Part shown: positions 9,140 to 16,714 of the stretch, one piece after another
How positions within the stretch are numbered: position 1 is the stretch's first letter
Layout: the number at the start of each line of letters is the position of its first letter
Source: Candidatus Pantoea formicae
Lineage (GTDB): Bacteria; Pseudomonadota; Gammaproteobacteria; Enterobacterales; Enterobacteriaceae
Length of the DNA stretch: 64,000 bases
Assembly: GCF_011752625.1 (NCBI RefSeq)
Contig: NZ_VWXD01000003.1
Coordinates: 620,001-684,000 of the forward strand
Reading direction: 5' to 3'
The notes under the pieces: generated by a model
Told to the model about the DNA's origin: nothing
What the model saw: the letters and a program-made list of their open reading frames with translations, nothing else
The model's database searches: none
Program-made: the position numbers and the translations under genes

Positions 9140-9631
9140 ATGGTGAATAAGAGTCTCGTGCTAACCCTGCTGGCAGTGTTAACGTTGGCGGGTTGTAAAG
9201 CGCCAACACCACCCGTGACTGATGACACGCTGGTGACCAGTGAGGTGAATGGCGTCAAACTGGTTCACCGTAACGCGGTGGCAGCACCAGGCGAGTTCAC
9301 GCCGGTCAATGAAAGTTTTCGCGCACTTTATGCTGCATCCGTGATGACCACACCGGATTACAGCGGCAAAATCGTGCGTTATCTCGATAACGCTAAAACA
9401 TTCGAAGTGCTTGGCCGTGTGGAGCACAGCTGGCTCGCGATTGCTGACGAGCCGAATGGACCGTTGATTGGCTATATTCCGCCGAAAGCCGGGGTCGAAA
9501 GCAGCCGTTACGACGCCACCATTCGTAGCGATCGTCCACGTCCCCGCCGCACCAAACAGGTCTGTGTGGCCGTTGGAGGCGCCAGCAAAGCCTGTCGCAC
9601 CAATGATACCGCGACCTGGATCCTAGACTGA
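9140..9631 (+). CDS. SH3-like lipoprotein heading the tss-like cluster
   Basis: 163 residues. The signal peptide MVNKSLVLTLLAVLTLAGC ends in a lipobox (LAGC), so the mature protein starts with a lipidated Cys and should sit in a membrane facing the periplasm. The body contains YAASVMTTPDYSGKIVRYLDNAKTFEVLGRVEHSWLAIAD, which looks like a bacterial SH3 (SH3b) fold, and the C-terminus has two Cys. The start could also be the GTG at 9143, better spaced from the GAGG at 9133. It is not a recognisable TssJ, but its place before tssL suggests an outer-membrane tether or wall-binding partner of TssL/TssM (inference). Confidence 0.75.
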   Translation: MVNKSLVLTLLAVLTLAGCKAPTPPVTDDTLVTSEVNGVKLVHRNAVAAPGEFTPVNESFRALYAASVMTTPDYSGKIVRYLDNAKTFEVLGRVEHSWLAIADEPNGPLIGYIPPKAGVESSRYDATIRSDRPRPRRTKQVCVAVGGASKACRTNDTATWILD

Positions 9632-9716
9632 GAATGCAATACGGCGCAGATTGTCCGCAGAAAGGTCGCTTTCTGTGGACTGTACAAAGCACCATTGCCG
9701 GGAAAATCGAGATTTA

Positions 9717-10931
9717 ATGACTCAGGATTCTGTTGCACGCGATGGCATTGTCGCGGGCAACGATAACCTTTTGCTCAATGCCGCTGCACCCATTCTGAAT
9801 GCCGTTGTACGTATACGGCAGGCTGCCACGCATGACGATCCCGCCGGTTTACGCCAGCTGTTGATCGAAGAAATCCGCCAATTTGAACAACGCTGCAAGC
9901 AAGCCGGTTTGCCTTTTGAGATGATCATTGGCGCCCGCTATTGTCTTTGCAGTGTATTAGATGAGGCTGCCGCCCAGACGCCATGGGGCACTCGGGGGGT
10001 ATGGTCCGGAAACGGCATGCTGGTGACCTTTCATAACGAAAGCTGGGGCGGAGAGAAGGTGTTCCAACTGCTCTCTCGCGTTTCACAAAGTCCACAACAG
10101 CATTTGTGGCTGTTGGAAGTCATCCACTATTGCCTGCTCCTCGGCTATGAAGGCCGCTACCGTGGCAGTGAGAGTGGACGCGCTCAGTGTGAAGGCATTC
10201 GAAAGCGCCTGGCACAACTCATCCAGGAAACGCGCCCCTCCACCGCCAATCCTGCCACGCCACTGGTGGAAGTCCATCCGCTGGTGAGCAGCCTGACTCG
10301 TCCCATGGTGCCGCTGTGGGCTTGCGCCACCTTAGCGGCCTTGATCGCCTGCCTGATATACAGCGGTCTGAACTGGCGGCTTGGCAATGCAGCTGAACCG
10401 CTGCTGCGCGCCATCTATCAAACGCCTTTACCACAAATCATGCCGGGACGTCGCCCCACTTCTCCGCAGGCATTGCTCGATCTACACCAACGTTTAAACG
10501 ATGTGATCGCCGCTGGCCAACTAGAGGTGAGCGACGGCGCATTTGGTAGCAAAGTGATCATTCCCGCTGACAAGCTGTTTTCTGCCGACGGAACCGTGGT
10601 TAATCAGGTAGGACGCGCGCTGCTGGCGCATGTTGCCAGCGCTATGAAAACGGTGAAAGGGACTGTTTTAGTCTCGGTCTATACCGATAACAGCCCCGTT
10701 GATGGTCGCTTTGCCTCCAGCTATGAATTCTCCTTTGCCCGCGCTCGCGCCGTCACGCAGTTACTGAACCCACAGCTTGCCGAGGGACACAGCGTGAAGG
10801 CGGAAGGCCGTGGCGACAGTAATCCTCTGCTGCCCAATGACAGCAATGAAAACCGTGCGCGCAATCGTCGTGTCGAAATCACCCTGTTTGCGGCACCGGA
10901 AACCCTTGGCAATCATCCGGGAGGCCAGTGA
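9717..10931 (+). CDS. tssL: TssL (DotU) with C-terminal OmpA peptidoglycan-binding domain
   Basis: 404 residues. Residues 1-195 are a DotU/TssL cytoplasmic domain (FEMIIGARYCLCSVLDEAAAQTPWG, HNESWGGEKVF, LEVIHYCLLLGYEGRYRG). A single membrane helix spans about 198-219. Residues ~270-395 are OmpA-like (VSVYTDNSPVDGRF, EGRGDSNPLLPNDSNENRARNRRVEI) and should anchor to the cell wall. In type VI systems TssL forms the inner-membrane complex with TssM. The ATG at 9717 is chosen because upstream residues have no family similarity. The stop overlaps tssM (TGATG). Confidence 0.92.
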   Translation: MTQDSVARDGIVAGNDNLLLNAAAPILNAVVRIRQAATHDDPAGLRQLLIEEIRQFEQRCKQAGLPFEMIIGARYCLCSVLDEAAAQTPWGTRGVWSGNGMLVTFHNESWGGEKVFQLLSRVSQSPQQHLWLLEVIHYCLLLGYEGRYRGSESGRAQCEGIRKRLAQLIQETRPSTANPATPLVEVHPLVSSLTRPMVPLWACATLAALIACLIYSGLNWRLGNAAEPLLRAIYQTPLPQIMPGRRPTSPQALLDLHQRLNDVIAAGQLEVSDGAFGSKVIIPADKLFSADGTVVNQVGRALLAHVASAMKTVKGTVLVSVYTDNSPVDGRFASSYEFSFARARAVTQLLNPQLAEGHSVKAEGRGDSNPLLPNDSNENRARNRRVEITLFAAPETLGNHPGGQ

Positions 10932-13045
10932 TGCGCGCATCGCTGCAACACCTATTAACCCATCGTTTACTGTGGAGCCTGATTGGCGTCACGGCCCTGA
11001 GCTGCGTGCTCTGGATGCTGGGTCCCTTGTGGAGCTGGGGAGACACCCGCCCACTCGAGCCTGTTTTCCCGCGCCAGATCGTCGTGGGTCTGCTGTTTTT
11101 CTGCTGGGTGTTGTTCCAGTTTATTCCCGCAATATGGCGCGGCTGGTTTAACAGCAAACTGCTGAATCGCCTGCAGGAGATGAGCAGTGAAGAGATATCC
11201 GATCGCCAAGCCACCGATACGTTACTGGCGCAGCGCTTTAGCGAAGCCGCTTTACGGCTGAAACGCACCCAGTTTGGCCGTCGTCATCAGCAGAGTTGGC
11301 TGGCTCGTTTTCAGAGCCACTACCTCTATCAGCTTCCCTGGTACGTGATCATGGGGGCACCCGGCGCCGGGAAGACAACGGCGTTGCTCAATGCTGGACT
11401 GGAATTCCCTCTCACTGACAGTTTGGGTAAAGCCGCGATTCGCGGAGTGGGCGGCACGCGCCACTGTGACTGGTGGTTTACCGACAGCGCAGTATTAATT
11501 GATACGGCGGGCCGTTACGCCTTGCAGGAGAGTCAGCGCGTACGCGACGGCGCGGAGTGGCAGAGTTTTATTAATCTGCTGAAGCGCTATCGCACACGCC
11601 AGCCGATTAACGGCGTGATCATGACCATCAGCGTGGCAGATCTGTTAACAGACTCAGCCGAGGCGCGTCATGCCCAGGCCAGCGCGCTGCGCGCACGTAT
11701 GCAGGAACTGCACCAGCAAACGGGCATCCATTTTCCCGTGTATGTCATGGTGACTAAAACCGACTTACTCAAAGGGTTTATGAGCTTCAATGCTGGCTTG
11801 AGCAAACCGCAGCGTGACGCCATCTGGGGATTCACCTTTCCGTGGGAGCCTGGAAAACCGCGTAAGGATGACTGGCATAACAGTTTCAACCAGCAATATC
11901 AGCATTTAGAACAGCGTTTGCAGCAGCAGCTGGCGGGTGTGATGGCCAGTGAGCGCGACCTCACCCAACGCGCCGACAGTTTTCTGTTCCCTCAGGAGTT
12001 CAGCTCGCTGCGCCCACTGTTAAATGAATATCTCGATGTGGTGTTTTCCCGCCACGAGGATGAGATTGCCTGGTCGGCACGGGGGCTATTCTTTACCAGC
12101 GGAACCCAGGAAGGTTTGCCCTTCGACCGCATCATGGGCGAACTCAACCGTAAGTTACAGTTGCCGCACACGGGTGAGAACAGTTTCGCCACCTGGGATA
12201 GCGTAACACGCCATAACCCTATTCCCGGTAACAAAGGCCAGAGTTTCTTTATTCGCGATCTGCTCAGTGAACTGGTATTTCGTGAGAGTGGCCTGGCGGG
12301 CAGTAATCGTCACTGGGAATACCGCAACCGCCTGTTTCATTGGATCGGGTATGGCGCGCTGACTGGCGCGTTGTTACTGCTGTCAGGGTTATGGCTCGCC
12401 AGCTACGCCCAGAACCAGCGCTATCTCAATCAGGTTTCCGCCCGTATTGGCCCGATCACGGTGCAAAGTCAGCAGGTATTACATCAGCCAGCCGATAATA
12501 TTTTTGATCTGCTACCCTTCTTAAATAACCTGGTAAAACTGCCGTTATCGGACCGTTTTTCCCTCGACAATCCGCCGCTTACCATGCGCGTGGGCTTGTA
12601 TCGTGGCAACCAGGTCAGTGATGCAGCATGGGTACTTTATCAAAATGCGCTTAAGTCACTGCTGTTACCCCGCGTGGCCCAGCAGATCACCAATTTGTTG
12701 CGTGATGATCCTGGTGACGACAATGAGTACAGCCGCAATGCCTTGCGCGCCTATCAAATGCTGTATCAACCGCGAAATTATGATGGTGAGTTTTTACGTG
12801 GCTGGCTGATGCAAAACCTACAGCGCAATTTGCCAGAAGATGTTAACGCACGTGATTTACAACAGTTGGACTGGCATCTCAGCCAGTTGTTGGATCAGCA
12901 GATTCAGTCGTCACCTTATGCGCGTGACAATGCGCTGATGATGCGCAAGCTTGCGGATAATCTGAAAAACGCCGGAGAGAATGGCAACACGCTGGCGATT
13001 GCGCCGCGCGTAGTATCGCAGCGATTGACCGGACACAGTGAGTAA
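10931..13045 (+). CDS. tssM: TssM/IcmF, short form lacking the C-terminal periplasmic half
   Basis: 704 residues, against roughly 1100-1200 for typical TssM. Two N-terminal membrane helices lie near residues 14-34 and 48-67. An NTPase domain has Walker A GAPGAGKTT near 140, DTAGRY near 190 and TKTDLL near 274. A third helix is near 470-490, followed by only about 215 periplasmic residues. The later TssM region that contacts TssJ is absent. The end is a clean TAA followed 13 bp later by a well-formed tagF start, so no frameshifted remainder is visible. GGGAGG precedes the ATG at correct spacing. Whether this is a functional short form or an old deletion cannot be decided from sequence alone. 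Confidence 0.88.
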   Translation: MRASLQHLLTHRLLWSLIGVTALSCVLWMLGPLWSWGDTRPLEPVFPRQIVVGLLFFCWVLFQFIPAIWRGWFNSKLLNRLQEMSSEEISDRQATDTLLAQRFSEAALRLKRTQFGRRHQQSWLARFQSHYLYQLPWYVIMGAPGAGKTTALLNAGLEFPLTDSLGKAAIRGVGGTRHCDWWFTDSAVLIDTAGRYALQESQRVRDGAEWQSFINLLKRYRTRQPINGVIMTISVADLLTDSAEARHAQASALRARMQELHQQTGIHFPVYVMVTKTDLLKGFMSFNAGLSKPQRDAIWGFTFPWEPGKPRKDDWHNSFNQQYQHLEQRLQQQLAGVMASERDLTQRADSFLFPQEFSSLRPLLNEYLDVVFSRHEDEIAWSARGLFFTSGTQEGLPFDRIMGELNRKLQLPHTGENSFATWDSVTRHNPIPGNKGQSFFIRDLLSELVFRESGLAGSNRHWEYRNRLFHWIGYGALTGALLLLSGLWLASYAQNQRYLNQVSARIGPITVQSQQVLHQPADNIFDLLPFLNNLVKLPLSDRFSLDNPPLTMRVGLYRGNQVSDAAWVLYQNALKSLLLPRVAQQITNLLRDDPGDDNEYSRNALRAYQMLYQPRNYDGEFLRGWLMQNLQRNLPEDVNARDLQQLDWHLSQLLDQQIQSSPYARDNALMMRKLADNLKNAGENGNTLAIAPRVVSQRLTGHSE

Positions 13046-13058
13046 TGGTGAGGTAACA

Positions 13059-13757
13059 ATGGCGACGCATACCGTACCGGGTTGGTACGGAAAATTACCC
13101 GCCACCGGGGATTTTCTGCGCCAGCGCCTGAGTGAGACGACCGTAGCCCCCTGGAGCCAGTGGTTTCAGCAAGGGTTGATGCAGTGGCATCAGCAGTCCG
13201 ACGCCAATACGTCGCTGTTTTTGCGCGCGCCGGTGTGGAATTTTGTGTTACCTCTGTCGCCATTGCGTCAGCAGATACAGATGGGCTGCTTATTGCCCTC
13301 GTGCGATCGGGTCGGCCGAAGCTGGCCGCTGCTGGCGTTACGCAGTTTCCCGCTCAGCCATTGGCACAGTGCACAACTGGCCATGTCCGGCGATTGGTTT
13401 CAGGAACTCGGCGCACTGCTCCTGCGTGGCGTGCGTGACCGGCTGAATCCTGATGCGCTGGAACAACAGATGCAACAGTTAGCCCCGCTCATGGTGCCGG
13501 ATAAACAGCGCAGTGACATCATGGACATCATTGGTTTTGATGACTTGCCCTGCACATTGAGCTGGCGAGAGGTCGCCGATAATTTTGATCCCCAGCAGCA
13601 CATTAGCTACTGGTGGAGTAATCGCAGTGACGGATTTGCCCACGCCACGCACAAACACAGTGGCCCGCTCACCGCACAACTGTTTTCGTTATTGTTTAAC
13701 CCGGCTTCAGGTGCTCAGCCGGGACGCAACGGGCTCTATCCACCGATGTTTGAATAG
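13059..13757 (+). CDS. tagF: TagF (ImpM) family type VI post-translational regulator
   Basis: 232 residues. The opening VPGWYGKLPATGDFLRQRL is the hallmark of the TagF/ImpM family, followed by FLRAPVWNFVLPLSPLRQQIQMGCLLPSCDRVGRSWPL. In Pseudomonas TagF represses type VI assembly in the threonine phosphorylation pathway. Here it follows tssM by 13 bp. GAGG at 13050 supports the ATG at 13059 rather than the upstream in-frame Met. Confidence 0.9.
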   Translation: MATHTVPGWYGKLPATGDFLRQRLSETTVAPWSQWFQQGLMQWHQQSDANTSLFLRAPVWNFVLPLSPLRQQIQMGCLLPSCDRVGRSWPLLALRSFPLSHWHSAQLAMSGDWFQELGALLLRGVRDRLNPDALEQQMQQLAPLMVPDKQRSDIMDIIGFDDLPCTLSWREVADNFDPQQHISYWWSNRSDGFAHATHKHSGPLTAQLFSLLFNPASGAQPGRNGLYPPMFE

Positions 13758-13790
13758 ACCGTCGCGATTTCCTTGTTAATGGGACGACTC

Positions 13791-14906
13791 ATGCAATTTA
13801 CCATTGTGCAGTGCAATACGGATGTGCCCGCCAAGACGGTAGCGTTTAAGCCGCCAGGGGGAACTATCGGTCGCAGCCAGGATAACGATCTGGTGTTACC
13901 CGACGAATCACGCGCAATTTCACGCTTGCAGGCCCTGGTGCATCTGTCACCGGAGGGCGAATGCCGTCTGACCAATCAAGGTAGCGTCACCTCCGTGGTG
14001 CTGAATGGCATCGCGCTGAAACGTGGAACTCAGGTGCAATTGCAACACGGTGATGCGCTGCAAATCGGTGAGTATGGGCTGGAAGTCCGTGACCCGGCGT
14101 GCCAGAACGTGCAACAGGATGACCCCCTTGCGTTCTTCGCGGATAGCGCAGCCGATCCGCTCGGCATGCAGCAGGAACCTGACATCCTGGTAGAACCTGC
14201 GATGGCCCGTCAGGAACGACGCACTGACCCGCGCCTGGGGATCGATCCACAAAGTGATTCGCCCACTCTGCCCGTCGCGATGACGGGTGTCGATCAGGAC
14301 AAACTGGTCGCCGCGCTGTTAGAAGGTATGGGGCTGAACAACGGCCATCAAACCCCTTTTACCGAGGAGCAAATGCGCGTAACGGGCCGTATGTTGAGCC
14401 TGTTTTCTCAAGGCACAGTCGCCCTGCTCTCCTCACGCTCCATCCTCAAACGCGGTGTTAAGGCGGATATGACGATGATCCTCAATGAGGCCAACAATCC
14501 GTTCAAAATCCTGCCCTCTGGCAAAACCGTGTTGATGCAAATTTATCAAAGCCAGATGCCCGGCTTTATGCCACCCGAAGCGGCGGTGCGTGATGCCTTA
14601 GTCGATTTGCAGGCACATCAACTCGGTATGATAGCGGGCATCCGTGCCATCATTGCCTCAATGCTGCAGTCATTTAATCCTCAGCGACTGGAAGAGGAAG
14701 CGCGTCACGAGGGTGTGCTGCCGAAATTGCCTTTTTCGGCTGGGCGGAAAGCCGCGCTGTGGGATTACTTCTCGCGCCATTATCAGCGTACGGCGGGCGA
14801 AATCGAGGATGACTTCCATACGCTGTTCGGCGAAGCGTTTTTGCATGCCTATGATATGGAAGTCAACCAGTACAAAGACTCCCAGACGCGGACTGATAAC
14901 GCATGA
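13791..14906 (+). CDS. tagH: FHA-domain protein (TagH/Fha/ImpI type)
   Basis: 371 residues. Residues ~5-100 form a forkhead-associated domain (GTIGRSQDNDLVLPDES, then ISRLQALV, then TSVVLNG). The usual ISRxHA histidine is Gln, so phosphothreonine binding may be altered. The C-terminal ~190 residues (MRVTGRMLSLFSQGTVALLSS to LFGEAFLHAYDMEV) match the conserved C-terminal domain of type VI FHA proteins. It is the expected phospho-target and scaffold of the kinase at 16715. GGGA at 13781 favours ATG 13791. The stop overlaps the phosphatase start (ATGA). Confidence 0.88.
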   Translation: MQFTIVQCNTDVPAKTVAFKPPGGTIGRSQDNDLVLPDESRAISRLQALVHLSPEGECRLTNQGSVTSVVLNGIALKRGTQVQLQHGDALQIGEYGLEVRDPACQNVQQDDPLAFFADSAADPLGMQQEPDILVEPAMARQERRTDPRLGIDPQSDSPTLPVAMTGVDQDKLVAALLEGMGLNNGHQTPFTEEQMRVTGRMLSLFSQGTVALLSSRSILKRGVKADMTMILNEANNPFKILPSGKTVLMQIYQSQMPGFMPPEAAVRDALVDLQAHQLGMIAGIRAIIASMLQSFNPQRLEEEARHEGVLPKLPFSAGRKAALWDYFSRHYQRTAGEIEDDFHTLFGEAFLHAYDMEVNQYKDSQTRTDNA

Positions 14907-15679
14907 AAATGATGTTTGCCAGCCGCTGCCAACAGGGAATGCGGGACGAAAACCAAGACCGCACCGGCACAGAGCTTGACGAACATAAAGCCTGTTTTCT
15001 GGTCTGCGATGGTGTCGCCGGTCTTCCCGGTGGGGATATGGCAGCGCAAATTGTGCGTGATACCTTGCTGACGCAGTTACAAAACAGTGAGGTGTTCACC
15101 CCTGACAGCACCCGTACAGCCATTGAAGAGTGCCAGCGCGTACTGCTAGAAGCGCAAGGAAAGAATCCGAAATATGCCCGTATGAGTACCACCCTTGCCG
15201 CGCTGTTTATTGACCGTAAAACACAGCGCGCATGGTGGGCACACGCAGGTGACAGCCGGGTTTATCACTTCCGTCACGGTGTGCTAAGTCAGGTGACACG
15301 TGACCACAGCCTGGCGCAGCAGCTCCAAGAAGCAGGCTATGAAAATTCCGGCATTAACAGTAATTTACTCTATAATGCGCTCGGCGTTGAGCCTTCACGT
15401 CCAGCCACCTTCAGCGAAGTGATAGCGTTAACCGATGGTGATGCCTTCCTCGTTTGCACCGACGGATTTTGGCTCAATTTGACCACCCACGAGATGGAAC
15501 AAGCCCTGCGCATGGTGAATGCCTGCGAAGAGTGGCTGACTTTGATGGAACAAGCCGTAAACCGCAGTGTTAAAAGCGACAATCTCAGCGCTCTGGCAAT
15601 CTGGATTGGCGAACCGCAGGAAGCGACGCTGCTTTATTCCCAGGCTGATGCGGCACGTTTTCTGCCGACACGTTATTGA
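14903..15679 (+). CDS. pppA: PP2C-type Ser/Thr phosphatase (PppA-like)
   Basis: 258 residues. All PP2C metal-site motifs are visible in order: RDENQDR, FLVCDGVAGLPGGD, MSTTLAALFID, AHAGDSRVYHFRHG, TRDHSLAQQL, FLVCTDGFW and SDNLSALAIW. There is no membrane segment, so it is cytoplasmic. It should remove phosphate from the FHA protein and reverse the kinase encoded two genes downstream, as PppA does to PpkA/Fha1 in the Pseudomonas H1 type VI system. Confidence 0.9.
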   Translation: MKMMFASRCQQGMRDENQDRTGTELDEHKACFLVCDGVAGLPGGDMAAQIVRDTLLTQLQNSEVFTPDSTRTAIEECQRVLLEAQGKNPKYARMSTTLAALFIDRKTQRAWWAHAGDSRVYHFRHGVLSQVTRDHSLAQQLQEAGYENSGINSNLLYNALGVEPSRPATFSEVIALTDGDAFLVCTDGFWLNLTTHEMEQALRMVNACEEWLTLMEQAVNRSVKSDNLSALAIWIGEPQEATLLYSQADAARFLPTRY

Positions 15680-15693
15680 TTCCAAGGATCCCT

Positions 15694-16647
15694 ATGAAAG
15701 TGTGGTTGCCGGGCTTAGCGGCCCTGTTGCTGGCTCTGAATGCGCAAGCTGATGATTATCGCGTGGTCTATTCGCCGAGCCTGTCGCTTGAAGTGTATAT
15801 CGATAACGTGGCCAGTAATTCGCCAAACGACTGGTGTAAAGAGACACTCCCTTTGCGCATCGTCTCGGGTAAAAGCACTGACTCCAGCATTCTGACCAGC
15901 TTCCTGCCGCGCGTGGGAACGCTGTTGGCCAATCAGTGTGGCACGCTGGATGAAATCCCCTGGCAGATGACCAACAAAGAGGGAAGCGTGTTGGCGAATG
16001 GCAGTGCGGCCAAACTGCAAAACTGGCGCCCGATTGTTATCAACGACGCGACCGCCAGCGCCAGTGCCGATAATGCCGCGCCGCTGGATTTGTCTCGTCC
16101 GGCAGACAGCACACCGCTGCAACACTTCTCATTACCCGCTGGCTGCCATTTCCGTACCTGGTGGGATGACAATAATGGCGATGGCTTATTTATCCCGGAT
16201 AATCCGCAACAGCACTGTTCTACTGACGGTTGGCTGGAAGGCCCCAGCGACATGACGCTGATGAACGGCGGGAAAACGCGCACTCTGGCAGTGAATTTCT
16301 ATCAGGGTTACCCGATTGCTGATCTGAAAATGAGCGGACCGCCGTTGGAAGTGGTTGCGGTCAATAACCAACGAATGATTGTCTCCCGCCCAGATGCCGA
16401 TGGCAGCTGGTTGATACTGCCATTTGACCCGCAGCAGCATGTCTGGCGTTTCACGGGTAACTTGCTGGTTAAAATGGATAAGACTGCAGGCCAAGACAGC
16501 GATGCGGTGAAAAAGCGTGTTGAAACATTACGCGGCGTCTGGTCGTCGCAATTTATGCCACAGCAAAAAGTGACTGTGTTACTGATTGACACCCTGCATG
16601 CGGATCTTGTCGATCCGGCGATTGGTGCCTGGCGTAACATTAATTAA
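15694..16647 (+). CDS. Unrecognised exported protein of the tss-like cluster
   Basis: 317 residues. A Sec-type signal peptide (MKVWLPGLAALLLALNAQA) predicts a periplasmic product. Four Cys are spread over the first ~180 residues (DWCKE, NQCGT, AGCHF, QHCST) and could form two disulfides. The segment WWDDNNGDGLFIPD contains a D-x-N-x-D-G loop like EF-hand or dockerin calcium sites. I do not recognise the family. Lying between the phosphatase and the kinase, it may be a periplasmic ligand or sensor for the kinase ectodomain, analogous in role to TagR (inference). AAGGA precedes the ATG at 15694. Confidence 0.75.
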   Translation: MKVWLPGLAALLLALNAQADDYRVVYSPSLSLEVYIDNVASNSPNDWCKETLPLRIVSGKSTDSSILTSFLPRVGTLLANQCGTLDEIPWQMTNKEGSVLANGSAAKLQNWRPIVINDATASASADNAAPLDLSRPADSTPLQHFSLPAGCHFRTWWDDNNGDGLFIPDNPQQHCSTDGWLEGPSDMTLMNGGKTRTLAVNFYQGYPIADLKMSGPPLEVVAVNNQRMIVSRPDADGSWLILPFDPQQHVWRFTGNLLVKMDKTAGQDSDAVKKRVETLRGVWSSQFMPQQKVTVLLIDTLHADLVDPAIGAWRNIN

Positions 16648-16714
16648 TTAGCGGTCGTCGCCTGCCGTCAACCCGCTTGACCAGGCGCTACAGGACGTGT
16701 TCAGAGAGTTCACT

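Noticed and set aside
10931..13045. Short TssM explained by a frameshift
   Set aside because: No TssM C-terminal sequence is readable downstream in any frame. tagF begins 13 bp after the stop with a good ribosome site.
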